From Methylotenera sp. (lineage in GTDB: Bacteria > Pseudomonadota > Gammaproteobacteria > Burkholderiales > Methylophilaceae): a DNA stretch of 64,000 nt. Position 1 is the first letter of the stretch; each line of letters opens with the position of its first letter. The stretch covers positions 1 through 64,000 of the forward strand of contig NZ_JAQSDC010000059.1 in the NCBI RefSeq assembly GCF_029945705.1. Reading direction: 5' to 3'. A program made the translations under genes and the position numbers. Shown here piece after piece: positions 9,120 through 17,214 of the stretch. The notes under the pieces are model-generated. The model saw nothing but the letters and a program-made list of their open reading frames with translations. It was not told the origin of the DNA and did not search any database.

Positions 9120-10382
9120 ATGGCAATCACTCAAAACATTCATTCTGTTACAGCCTATGATAATGCGCCCTTCTTTGAAAAAGCGCTTAAACATGCAGTT
9201 CAGAACAACTTCATTGATCAGGTTAGATTAGCTGAATTGATCAATGACGCAGCCACAGGCTCGCTACAAATAGCAGAATATTTTGATGAATCCACTCACC
9301 TGAGACAAAATCTAGAAGTCTCTATGAGGCGCATGGTGAGTTTGGTCAGCCTATATCTTGAAGATACAACGGATGGTGAGCTAGATAAAGCCGCACAACT
9401 TTTAAAAGATAAACCATTTCGAGCGCTTTCTCGTGGTGGATCACAAATGCTAAAAGCGCTCTACAGCATGCCAGAAGATGAGCATTTTGGTTCATCACGA
9501 CTCGATACTGAGCGCGAATTCTTAAAAAAATGTTTAAGCAAAGAGTTGTCTACTGCAAAATACAGACAAGAATTTAAAGATTGCGAGCGCTATAAAAGCC
9601 AAATCAATTTAGCCACATTGCTGGTTAAGAAACTTGGGGCCACTGTCAGTGAATTAAACGACATGCATGCATCAACTCAACATGTCATTCGTACATCGTT
9701 ACTATCTTTAGCATTTGGCGCAAAAAAAGCCATCGCAAGCAAAACCAAATTTCCTGACGAAGCTACTTTATACGAGATATTCACCTCAATGCGTAAAGAA
9801 TGGGCGCTTCTAGGTGATGTAACTTACTCAAGCAAGTTTATAGAGGATGTACCAGCTGAATTTCAGGTCAATATCAAAACCACCCTCCAGAGCATTAAAA
9901 ATGAAGATATTCCTAAAATAGTGAATCAGTCCGTTAGCCTAGAGTCGGTGTTAAATGACCTTAAACATAGTAAATATTTTTACTTGCACGATCAGTTAAA
10001 TGAAGTAAGTCGATTCGACAAAGCGCTTGCAGCGGACTGGTTTTCGCTTATAGGCAATACTGATGCAAGTAGTACTAATGAGGATTCATCGCTTCTCACC
10101 CTATTTCTTTGCGTAGCGGCTGGGGTAGCTCGTAAAAGCACTTTAAAAGCTTTCGAAGCTAAAAAAGCAGTGTTAAACATACGCGAAAATGGTCTTTTAC
10201 AAAATGAAGTGCTTAATCTAATTAAGACTGCGCCACACGATGATATAAATCAACTCATGTCTTTATGGGATGACTTTATAGATGAAGCATCACCCTACTT
10301 GCTAGACAGCTCAGATGAAAATTTACATGAAGTCATGAGCTATTTAACTGATCGCTGCAATATACAAAAAGCCAAGAAATAA
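9120..10382 (+). CDS. Unrecognised 420-residue cytoplasmic protein
   Basis: A long helical protein without signal peptide, membrane segment or motif I can name. Composition is ordinary, with many Lys/Glu and Leu heptad-like stretches. It follows 47 bases after the previous gene and has no obvious Shine-Dalgarno before its ATG, so translation may be weak, coupled or started further in. It is the last gene of the J-domain group; a 472-base gene-free stretch follows. It has no transposase, nuclease or toxin signature. Confidence 0.65.
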   Translation: MAITQNIHSVTAYDNAPFFEKALKHAVQNNFIDQVRLAELINDAATGSLQIAEYFDESTHLRQNLEVSMRRMVSLVSLYLEDTTDGELDKAAQLLKDKPFRALSRGGSQMLKALYSMPEDEHFGSSRLDTEREFLKKCLSKELSTAKYRQEFKDCERYKSQINLATLLVKKLGATVSELNDMHASTQHVIRTSLLSLAFGAKKAIASKTKFPDEATLYEIFTSMRKEWALLGDVTYSSKFIEDVPAEFQVNIKTTLQSIKNEDIPKIVNQSVSLESVLNDLKHSKYFYLHDQLNEVSRFDKALAADWFSLIGNTDASSTNEDSSLLTLFLCVAAGVARKSTLKAFEAKKAVLNIRENGLLQNEVLNLIKTAPHDDINQLMSLWDDFIDEASPYLLDSSDENLHEVMSYLTDRCNIQKAKK

Positions 10383-10854
10383 CATGACTAAAGCGGCGAC
10401 TCAGTAAAGACGGATTACAAGATTAAGTAACATTAACAGCCGAGTTAAAATAATATTGAACCGTCTCGCTAACTGCAACATCTACCTTCCCAATTCTCCA
10501 ACTTTAATTTATAAAACGTTGAGTCACTAGCTTGTATTCGTGGTTATCTAGTACGGTTAATAAATATTTTTATAGCACCCTAAAGTTTCTCAAAAAATTG
10601 ACGTCATTGATTTAGTGCGGATGATTAATAAATATGGGTGTTTTATTAAGCTGCACTTAAATTTCTGTTATGTTATTTTTATGACTAGTTACACGCATTC
10701 TTACTAGCAAAGAAATCAACTCAAAACTAAATGATGCATTGTAGAAAGTTTTACGATACGATTTTTAACCAGCTGGGTTATATTGTTGGACTAACATTAA
10801 GATTAATATAGATTTTTAACACTTACTAACTTGGCTTAAAAGCTGGAGAATTAT
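10383..10854. other. Gene-free AT-rich stretch
   Basis: No ORF above 30 codons with a ribosome site, no RNA gene and no strong hairpin seen. It presumably carries the promoter of the secreted protein at 10855, but no -35/-10 pair with good spacing stood out. Confidence 0.4.
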
Positions 10855-12069
10855 ATGTTTATTAGAAAAACCATATTCAAAACAAATTTGATGGCCATTT
10901 TACTTGTATCTGTTTATTCGACAGCTAATGCAGCGACTATTTATGGCTGTCAAGATAAAAATGGCAAGATGAGCTTTTCTAATAGCGCATGTAGCTCAAA
11001 CTACAAAGAGTTGTTTAAAAAGTCTATTCCAGGCTCCGATAAAGCTGCAAATACAGTCAAGCCACCTGCACAAAACAATACAACGACGCCAGTCATTACA
11101 CCTTCGCAAGCAACTGCCACCTTACCACCAGTACCTTCTGTACTGCCAAAATCTGATATATTTTTTGCAAAAAATAGCTTTTGGTACACACCTTTACCAG
11201 TTAATGCCCCTTTAGCAATTAATTCAGCTTTGCTTACACAAGAGTTGATTAGACAAAAGACTACCTATTACGGAACCATAGGATTGAATGTGAGTACCTC
11301 GTATTCAAGTCCTGTTTACTATGTTGATGCAAGTGTACCTAAGGTTAAAGTCACACCATTAGACTGCAGCAAAAAAGGATATACAGATTATAGTTTAGGT
11401 AAACAATGGGAAGCTGTGCCAATGCCCAATTACGCAAGACAAGCAGACGGAACTGATGCTGAGATGACTGTTTATCAGGCCTCTACAGACACAATATGGG
11501 AGTTTTGGAAAGCTAAGAAAGATGCTAACGGTAAGTGGGGGGCTTGCTGGGGGGGGCGTATGCAAAATGCATCTTTAAGTGATGGAGTGTTCCCTACATA
11601 TTACGGCACCACGGCAACAAGCTTACCTTTCTTAGGTGGTCAAATCACCGCAGAAGAATTAGCTCGGGGAGAAATTAAACATGTGATTGGCATCGCATTA
11701 GTTGATACAGCAAATTGGAATGTAGTCTCATGGCCAGCTCATCGTTCAGATGGGGTCAATCCTAAAGGGCTACCTGATCGTATCGCAGAGGGGCAGCGCT
11801 TTAGACTAGACCCTAGCATTAATGTAGATACTTTAAAGATGGGTAAGGCTGGGAAGGTGATCGCTAAAGCCGCTCAGAAGTATGGTTTTGTTGTTTGGGA
11901 TCGAGCTGGCGCAGTAGTATTACGTGCGCAAAACCCACTGAGTTATACGACACAAGGGTTAGCAGATCCATATCCATCTGTGCTTGAGGGTAAAAAATCG
12001 TGGGATGTTTTGACTGGCTTTCCGTGGGATAAGCTGCAATTCTTACCGATTAGTTACGGTAAATCATAA
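10855..12069 (+). CDS. Secreted protein with N-terminal DUF4124 and an unnamed C-terminal domain
   Basis: A 404-residue exported protein. The signal peptide ends near ANA-ATIYG. Residues about 26-50 form a DUF4124-like module (IYGCQDKNGKMSFSNSAC, two Cys probably disulfide-linked). A Pro/Thr linker (NTTTPVITPSQATATLPPVP) leads to a large domain rich in Trp and Gly. That domain has motifs MTVYQASTDTIWEFWKA, ACWGGRMQNASLSDG and WPAHRSDG, reminiscent of hypothetical secreted proteins in other bacteria; I cannot give an activity. It is monocistronic with an aaaagctggag ribosome site and faces the PAP2 gene across a hairpin. Confidence 0.7.
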   Translation: MFIRKTIFKTNLMAILLVSVYSTANAATIYGCQDKNGKMSFSNSACSSNYKELFKKSIPGSDKAANTVKPPAQNNTTTPVITPSQATATLPPVPSVLPKSDIFFAKNSFWYTPLPVNAPLAINSALLTQELIRQKTTYYGTIGLNVSTSYSSPVYYVDASVPKVKVTPLDCSKKGYTDYSLGKQWEAVPMPNYARQADGTDAEMTVYQASTDTIWEFWKAKKDANGKWGACWGGRMQNASLSDGVFPTYYGTTATSLPFLGGQITAEELARGEIKHVIGIALVDTANWNVVSWPAHRSDGVNPKGLPDRIAEGQRFRLDPSINVDTLKMGKAGKVIAKAAQKYGFVVWDRAGAVVLRAQNPLSYTTQGLADPYPSVLEGKKSWDVLTGFPWDKLQFLPISYGKS

Positions 12070-12099
12070 TTATCAGCTAAAGACACAAATCTGCAACTA

Positions 12100-12138
12100 C
12101 TTTAAGTTTATTTAAAACAGTTTATTCTAAACTTAAAG
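12100..12138. terminator. Bidirectional AT-rich hairpin between convergent genes
   Basis: Perfect 11-bp inverted repeat (12100-12110 and 12128-12138, core tttaagttta) with a 17-base loop. It ends one base before the stop of the PAP2 gene on the other strand, the usual place of a shared terminator. Confidence 0.55.
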
Positions 12139-12792
12139 TTAACTTGGAGTTTTGGCTTTGATAAAGTATGCGCGCGTAAATGGCTGGTTATGTCCCGATA
12201 AATATAGGGCTAGTTTGATCGACATGTCATGTGCTGGAATATAGTTTGGTACAGTTGAGCAAAATGTAAGCAGTAGACACAATGCTAGTATCTGTAGATA
12301 AACTAAGCCCTGACGGTGACTTTTAATGGCGAATATAGCCACGCTACATACCACCAACCCCAAAGCCCAGCCTGCGACTACTTCACTGATGCTGTGCATA
12401 CCAAGTACGATGCGAGATACACCTACCGCAAAGCCAAGTAACAGGCCAAACCATAAGCCTATATTTCGTAATTTGGTTTGTGCGCCTCCGCCGACTGAAA
12501 AAAACAAGATGGGAAGAATGGAAGTGGCTAATAAGGTATGTCCACTAACACCGGTAAAATCTAATGATGCAATGCCTATTCCCCAGCCGAGGAAAAGCAA
12601 CTTAGTGGTGAGCGTAACAGTGACGGCTAAGGTAAGCGCTGTAAGCCATAAATAAATAGCCGCTTTCTGATTAGATATCCAAAGCGTAGCCACCGATATA
12701 GCTAACACAGGAAATAGTAAGCTTGATGAGCCAAGCTGCGTGATTAGCTGCCAGTATGCGCCTGTTGTTTGCATTGATATTTGCGAAATCAT
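12139..12792 (-). CDS. PAP2-family membrane phosphatase
   Basis: A 217-residue polytopic membrane protein with about six hydrophobic segments. The PAP2 (type 2 phosphatidic acid phosphatase) signature is present as GVSGHTLLA (motif 2) and SRIVLGMHSISEVVAGW (motif 3, with Arg and His). Motif 1 (KxxxxxxRP) is weak or absent at its usual place. Relatives dephosphorylate phosphatidic acid, phosphatidylglycerol phosphate or undecaprenyl pyrophosphate at the periplasmic face; which one applies is unknown. A perfect palindrome lies about 93 bases upstream of the start. Confidence 0.75.
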   Translation of the reverse strand: MISQISMQTTGAYWQLITQLGSSSLLFPVLAISVATLWISNQKAAIYLWLTALTLAVTVTLTTKLLFLGWGIGIASLDFTGVSGHTLLATSILPILFFSVGGGAQTKLRNIGLWFGLLLGFAVGVSRIVLGMHSISEVVAGWALGLVVCSVAIFAIKSHRQGLVYLQILALCLLLTFCSTVPNYIPAHDMSIKLALYLSGHNQPFTRAYFIKAKTPS

Positions 12793-12884
12793 AAAATAGC
12801 TTTAGTCATGAAAAATATAGCCTACTGCTGAGTTTGGCTTGAAAGGCTACATTGTACGTCATTATAAAATGACTGACTTGTAGC

Positions 12885-12910
12885 ATCTACACTTAATATT
12901 TAGTGTAGAT
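12885..12910. other. Palindrome upstream of the PAP2 gene
   Basis: 9-bp perfect inverted repeat atctacact (12885-12893) and agtgtagat (12902-12910) around an AT-rich 8-base centre. It lies between the stop of the gene at 12977 and the start of the PAP2 gene, both on the minus strand. It could be an operator or a weak terminator; no T-run follows on the minus strand. Confidence 0.35.
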
Positions 12911-12976
12911 ATTTTGAAAGTAATTTGTGGAAAAGGTGACTTGTAAATATTGTCAACTCTACCCTCATTCTTAAAG

Positions 12977-13399
12977 TTAATTAATGGGTGTAAATTCGCG
13001 ACCTCGGCAACGTCCAATCACAATTTCGTCATTGACCTTTTTAAAGCGCTTGATGACAGATAGAAGTCTATGATCATGAATAAGTGTGCTGAAATTCTCA
13101 GAATTCAATTCTGAGGATATGCTGTCTAGGTGCTTATTGGCCTTATCTTGGAATATGTCACTAAAGTATTTTAAGTCTACAATATGGTTATTCATCATTA
13201 CGCAGATGGCATAACACTCTTGTTCATCGTCTCTAGCGAGCTTAGCAGGAATTTCAAATTGATTCGCCGCAGATGCAAGTTGCGAATATTTGTTTTGAAA
13301 GAAACGCCCTAGATGATCGCTGCAATAATCTTTACCTAACTCCAGCAAGTTAGTAAGTTGCATTGTGCTGTCTAAATGAGAGCGTGCCATGATTGCCAT
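12977..13399 (-). CDS. Unrecognised small helical protein
   Basis: A 140-residue soluble protein with two possible ATG starts (13399 and 13390). Mostly helical by composition, with several His/Asp pairs (FSTLIHDHRLLSVIKRF) but no spaced metal motif that I can assign. It ends in the basic GRCRGREFTPIN. No signal peptide and no family recognised. It is flanked by gene-poor DNA on both sides. Confidence 0.55.
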   Translation of the reverse strand: MAIMARSHLDSTMQLTNLLELGKDYCSDHLGRFFQNKYSQLASAANQFEIPAKLARDDEQECYAICVMMNNHIVDLKYFSDIFQDKANKHLDSISSELNSENFSTLIHDHRLLSVIKRFKKVNDEIVIGRCRGREFTPIN

Positions 13400-13625
13400 A
13401 TATTTACTACCTTTAGCTTGTCAATAATTTGAAAAACTTAATTTTCATGAGCTCATATTGCATGTCTTTGCTTACAGGAACCTGACACAGGTATAAAAAG
13501 TTATTTTTAATTGACTTGTCTGTTGTAAATACCTCAGCACTAAGACCTCTCTTAGAAATACGGTAGTTTTTCTTTTCTGATAAAATGCCGCTGAATTTTA
13601 CGCTTCAAAATGAAGCAGATTAAAC
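13400..13625. other. Gene-free stretch before the ASCH leader ORF
   Basis: AT-rich divergent spacer between the gene ending at 13399 (read leftward) and the ASCH unit. I see no RNA gene or strong repeat; promoters for both sides must lie here. Confidence 0.35.
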
Positions 13626-13727
13626 ATGTTCAATACCCCTACCATTAGATATATGAAAATGCATATGCAAAAATTAGCTCAAAAAATTGCAGAAGTCACT
13701 GACATATCATTGTCGCAAGTATGCTAA
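13626..13727 (+). CDS. Possible 33-codon upstream ORF coupled to the ASCH gene
   Basis: ATG at 13626 to TAA at 13725-13727, encoding a basic, Met-rich peptide (MFNTPTIRYMKMHMQKLAQK...). Its last codons overlap the ASCH start ATG at 13721, so reading through it could deliver ribosomes to the ASCH gene, which has no good ribosome site of its own. Too short for a family assignment; it may be chance. Confidence 0.3.
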   Translation: MFNTPTIRYMKMHMQKLAQKIAEVTDISLSQVC

Positions 13728-14188
13728 GCACCCTACTTCCTCAAGGCATCACAAAAGCACTTTCGCTCAAGCAGCCTTATGCATGGCTGATTGCAAATGG
13801 CTATCTGCTAGTGGATGATCGTACTTGGGGAACACAGTATCGCGGACCTGTGCTAATTCATGCAAGTAAAGGTCTCTACGAGGTGTATTACGACTACCTT
13901 AAGTTACATACGGATATCCCATTACCCGATAAAGACAAACTTGAGTTCGGTGGTGTGGTCGGCATCGCTAATTTAGTGCTTTGCTGTCGGCCAGGAGAGC
14001 TGCCTAAAGGTATTAGTCGTCAGCAACGTGCGCATTTTGGTGGCGTTCATCAGGAGTACTTCGGCTTTCTGTTTGAACAAGCACGACCTTTAGCACTGTT
14101 GCCATGTCGTGGCAAGCTTGGCATTTTTGAGCTTGATGTAGACGAGCTTTTAGCCGCGCCGCCCGCAGCACAAGCTGAATTATTTTAA
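13721..14188 (+). CDS. ASCH-domain protein
   Basis: A 155-residue protein whose first 125 residues form an ASCH domain, a beta-barrel related to PUA that binds RNA or acts on modified nucleosides. Typical parts are the opening ALSLKQPYAWLIANGYL, the WGTQYRGPVLIHASKG segment with conserved GP-LIHA, the strand FGGVVGIANLVLC, and GKLGIFEL near the end. In this subgroup the WRT-x-YRG-x-hhIHAS pattern is diagnostic. A role in RNA binding or as an amidohydrolase (as in YqfB) is possible but not shown here. Its ATG lies inside the end of a short upstream ORF. Confidence 0.8.
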   Translation: MLSTLLPQGITKALSLKQPYAWLIANGYLLVDDRTWGTQYRGPVLIHASKGLYEVYYDYLKLHTDIPLPDKDKLEFGGVVGIANLVLCCRPGELPKGISRQQRAHFGGVHQEYFGFLFEQARPLALLPCRGKLGIFELDVDELLAAPPAAQAELF

Positions 14189-14291
14189 GCTCGGCGCAGT
14201 CATATTTGATATAAACGCTTCTAATCTTTGAAGTGAGTGGTTATTATCAAAGCTAATAAATATCCCAGTAATTTAGTAAGGATTAAACCAA

Positions 14292-15791
14292 TTGAAAGCG
14301 ACAGAAAAAGACTTAAATGAAAGCCCTGCAATATCATCTGGCTGGAATTTTGATAATAGCTACACGCGTCTAGTCAACACTTTTTTTGTGAAGCAGAAGC
14401 CAACCACTGTTAAAGCGCCCAATATCGTAGTATTTAATCAGCCATTAGCCATCTCACTTGGGTTAAATATGGAGGCTTTATTAAAAAATGATGCTAACTT
14501 TATTTTCTCGGGCAACACAATACCTGTAGGTGCAGAGCCTATCGCACAGGCATATGCGGGGCATCAGTTTGGCCATTTGAACATGCTTGGCGATGGTAGA
14601 GCCATACTGCTCGGGGAGCATATTACGCCAGAGGGCAGTCGCTATGATATTCAGCTGAAAGGTGCAGGCGTTACCGCGTTTTCACGCCGTGGTGACGGTC
14701 GTGCAGCGCTTGGCCCAATGCTTAGGGAATATATCATCAGTGAAGCGATGCATGCGCTGGGTATACCCACTACACGCAGCTTGGCTGTGGTCACAACAGG
14801 CGAACTCGTTTATCGTGATAGCGCACTGCCTGGCGCCATTTTAACGCGAGTAGCTGCTAGTCATATTCGAGTTGGTACATTCCAATTTGCCGCATCACAT
14901 GACAATACAGAGCTTGTAAGGTCTTTGGCTGATTACACTTTAAATCGACACTTTCCAACTCTTGTAAACTCTGAAAATAAGTATTTATCGTTACTAAATG
15001 CCGTGATTGAAAATCAGGCCAAACTCATTGCACAGTGGATGCAAGTTGGATTTATCCATGGCGTGATGAATACAGACAATATGTCAATTTGTGGCGAAAG
15101 CATTGATTTTGGTCCTTGTGCGTTTATGGATAACTTTGACTCTGCGACCGTATTTAGTTCTATTGACCAGCAGGGTCGATACGCTTTTGGTAACCAGCCG
15201 CAAATCGCGCAATGGAATTTAACGCGATTTGCTGAAACATTATTGCCGCTATTACATCAGGATTTAGATGAATCTATACGAATTGCACAATCTGCGCTTA
15301 GCGTATTTGCAGATAAATATCAGCAGTATTGGCTAACTGGCATGCGGAAAAAGTTAGGCTTATTCACAGCAGAGCCTGATGATCTTGCATTGGTGGAAGA
15401 GCTGTTGAGTTGTATGAAAAAATACCGTATGGACTATACCAACACCTTTCGCGACTTATCTTCAGGTTTAGCTATAGGCTTTAATGAAGAAGAAAATAGT
15501 GACACGCCCGATTTCATCACCTGGCATCATCAATGGCGTCAACGATTATCAAGCCAGACTGAAAGTCTAGATGATGCGGTTGCATTAATGTCAAAGACTA
15601 ATCCTGTAGTGATTCCACGCAACCATCAAGTAGAAGCTGCATTAAGCGCTGCAGAATCAGGTGATTTCACAGTGCTAGAAAACTTGCTTAAAGTACTGTC
15701 GCAGCCGTTCAAAGAGGATGCTAACTACATGAGTTATCGTGCGCCGCCGATACCATCAGCAATGCCTTACAAAACATTCTGCGGTACTTAG
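14292..15791 (+). CDS. selO: SelO/YdiU-family protein adenylyltransferase
   Basis: SelO is a pseudokinase-fold enzyme that transfers AMP from ATP to Ser/Thr/Tyr of other proteins; bacterial homologues are tied to oxidative stress. The 499 residues match the family. Seen are AQAYAGHQFGHLNMLGDGRAILLGE, QLKGAGVTAFSRRGDGRAAL with the nucleotide-binding Lys and Arg residues, HGVMNTDNMSICGESIDFGPCAFMD with the catalytic-loop Asn and DFG-like Asp, and the redox-sensitive end YKTFCGT. It starts at TTG 14292, with aagga at 14278-14282. It stands alone between unrelated genes. Confidence 0.95.
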   Translation: MKATEKDLNESPAISSGWNFDNSYTRLVNTFFVKQKPTTVKAPNIVVFNQPLAISLGLNMEALLKNDANFIFSGNTIPVGAEPIAQAYAGHQFGHLNMLGDGRAILLGEHITPEGSRYDIQLKGAGVTAFSRRGDGRAALGPMLREYIISEAMHALGIPTTRSLAVVTTGELVYRDSALPGAILTRVAASHIRVGTFQFAASHDNTELVRSLADYTLNRHFPTLVNSENKYLSLLNAVIENQAKLIAQWMQVGFIHGVMNTDNMSICGESIDFGPCAFMDNFDSATVFSSIDQQGRYAFGNQPQIAQWNLTRFAETLLPLLHQDLDESIRIAQSALSVFADKYQQYWLTGMRKKLGLFTAEPDDLALVEELLSCMKKYRMDYTNTFRDLSSGLAIGFNEEENSDTPDFITWHHQWRQRLSSQTESLDDAVALMSKTNPVVIPRNHQVEAALSAAESGDFTVLENLLKVLSQPFKEDANYMSYRAPPIPSAMPYKTFCGT

Positions 15792-15939
15792 TTAGAATAC
15801 CTAACTTGCAACAATAACCCGCCCTAAATCATTCTAGAGCAGATGCCGCTGGTATGACCTTATTTTGGAATTAGCTATAATGCTATCTTTCACTAAACTA
15901 ATTATCTAAAAGCATTAATGCAAAAACCTTAGGAAGAAA

Positions 15940-16239
15940 ATGACCGCAACAACCAATATTGCACTAAAAGTACCATTCAATGAGAAAGACCAAGCCAAAT
16001 CGCTAGGCGCACGCTGGAATGCAGAATCAAAACACTGGTATGTACCACAAGGCGTTGATGCTGCACCTTTTGAAAAGTGGTTCACAAACTCGCCCACTCC
16101 CGCCCAGACCCAATCAGCATCAAAACCAACTGTAAAATCTGATAAAACAGTGCCGAATCAGTCTTCTGATGATGACATAGATGCTATTAACGCAAGATTA
16201 CGTGATGCCTATGAAGCTCATGATGGTGATGCATTTTAA
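15940..16239 (+). CDS. DUF5710-domain small protein
   Basis: A 99-residue protein. Residues about 7-45 are a DUF5710 module (KVPFNEKDQAKSLGARWNAE, then KHWYVPQGVDAAPFEKWF), a fold often attached to primases and mobile-element proteins and presumed to bind nucleic acid. The rest is a flexible Gln/Ser/Pro stretch ending in an acidic tail. A second small nucleic-acid-type protein follows 35 bases later. Function not known. Confidence 0.75.
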   Translation: MTATTNIALKVPFNEKDQAKSLGARWNAESKHWYVPQGVDAAPFEKWFTNSPTPAQTQSASKPTVKSDKTVPNQSSDDDIDAINARLRDAYEAHDGDAF

Positions 16240-16274
16240 TCATCTATATTATTAATCACCTATATTAATCAAAT

Positions 16275-16601
16275 ATGTCTCGCCGTTCACATCACAACGT
16301 TTATGTTATTGAGTTATCCAAAGACGTACTGTTTGAGGCAAAGTTCATCAAATGCAATCCCAACTACATCAGCGGAAAGCCATGCGTCTATGTTGGAATG
16401 ACAGGTTTAGACCCTGATGTACGTTTTGATAAACATAAAGCTGGCATTCAATCTAACCGATATGCAAAACAATATGGCTTACGTTTACTGCCAGACTTGT
16501 ATGAAGGTTTTAATCCTATGACTTATGATGAAGCTAGTCGCATGGAGGTTGAGATTGGCATCGATTTACGCAGTGCTGGTTTTGGTGTTTGGCAGGCATA
16601 A
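16275..16601 (+). CDS. GIY-YIG-like small protein
   Basis: A 108-residue protein in which VYVIEL (GIY equivalent) and KPCVYVGMTGLDPDVRFDKHKAG (YIG equivalent, YVG) lie about 30 residues apart, with a downstream Arg and Glu (ASRMEVEIGIDLRSAG). This is the layout of GIY-YIG nuclease-superfamily proteins that cut or bind DNA. The longer loop between the two halves differs from UvrC or SLX1. The catalytic Tyr, Arg and Glu seem present, but activity is not certain. It is probably co-transcribed with the DUF5710 gene. Confidence 0.65.
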   Translation: MSRRSHHNVYVIELSKDVLFEAKFIKCNPNYISGKPCVYVGMTGLDPDVRFDKHKAGIQSNRYAKQYGLRLLPDLYEGFNPMTYDEASRMEVEIGIDLRSAGFGVWQA

Positions 16602-16611
16602 TTTAAAATAT

Positions 16612-17214
16612 CTAAATAGTAGCTTCATAAGCGATAGCGCCAATATATCCATCACCTAAAGCTAACCTACAAACAGGTATGCTTTTGAGCTTTTCATCTC
16701 GTGCAGCACTCCACTCAACTAAAGCTTCACCTCTCACCTTCAAACCTGCTTCAAATTTCGTCCAAGCCATTGCAAAAGCTTCTTTATGCTCTCGTGTCGG
16801 CTTGCTAAGAATAAGCTCCGCAGCCTTTACGCCAAAATATTCAATAGCTAGTGTACGCAACTCAGCATCTTCAGGAACACTACTTATTGCCATCACATCA
16901 ACACCAACAGCACCATACATATTGATTGCGACTAGCGACAACCCAACTTCATGACTAATAGAAAGTCCAATATTATGCTGTGCATTTAACAACTTAACTG
17001 CCTGACCCGCTTGAGAAAGCAAGTCAATTTCACTGACGTCGCAATAAAGCAACAAAGCTAATACTTCTTGGATAGCCAACCTAATAAGCTGCCTAGCTTC
17101 TTGGCGTTGCATGGTTGGCGGTGTTTTTAATGCAATAACGAGCAAGCCATTTTCTAGGCTTAACTTGCCTGCATCGTTCGGCCACTCAAATACAGAAAGC
17201 CGCTGCTGTAGCAT
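16612..17214 (-). CDS. 4'-phosphopantetheinyl transferase (Sfp-like) for the Pls-like synthetase
   Basis: A 200-residue Sfp/EntD-type enzyme that converts an apo carrier domain to its holo form using coenzyme A. The two diagnostic motifs are present: GVDVMAISS with the Mg-binding Asp, and AMAWTKFEAGLKVRGEAL, equivalent to W-x-x-K-E-A-x-x-K. Its ATG at 17214 overlaps the stop of the preceding gene (TAATG), so it is translated with the Pls-like synthetase. That synthetase carries one carrier serine (Ser562) as its obvious substrate. The protein is shorter than Sfp and begins without the usual N-terminal helix. Confidence 0.85.
   Translation of the reverse strand: MLQQRLSVFEWPNDAGKLSLENGLLVIALKTPPTMQRQEARQLIRLAIQEVLALLLYCDVSEIDLLSQAGQAVKLLNAQHNIGLSISHEVGLSLVAINMYGAVGVDVMAISSVPEDAELRTLAIEYFGVKAAELILSKPTREHKEAFAMAWTKFEAGLKVRGEALVEWSAARDEKLKSIPVCRLALGDGYIGAIAYEATI

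Noticed and set aside
7407-10382. Genomic island inserted at tRNA-Asn
   Set aside because: No integrase, and I found no second copy of the tRNA 3' end that would mark an attachment site. The downstream genes show no clear base-use change.
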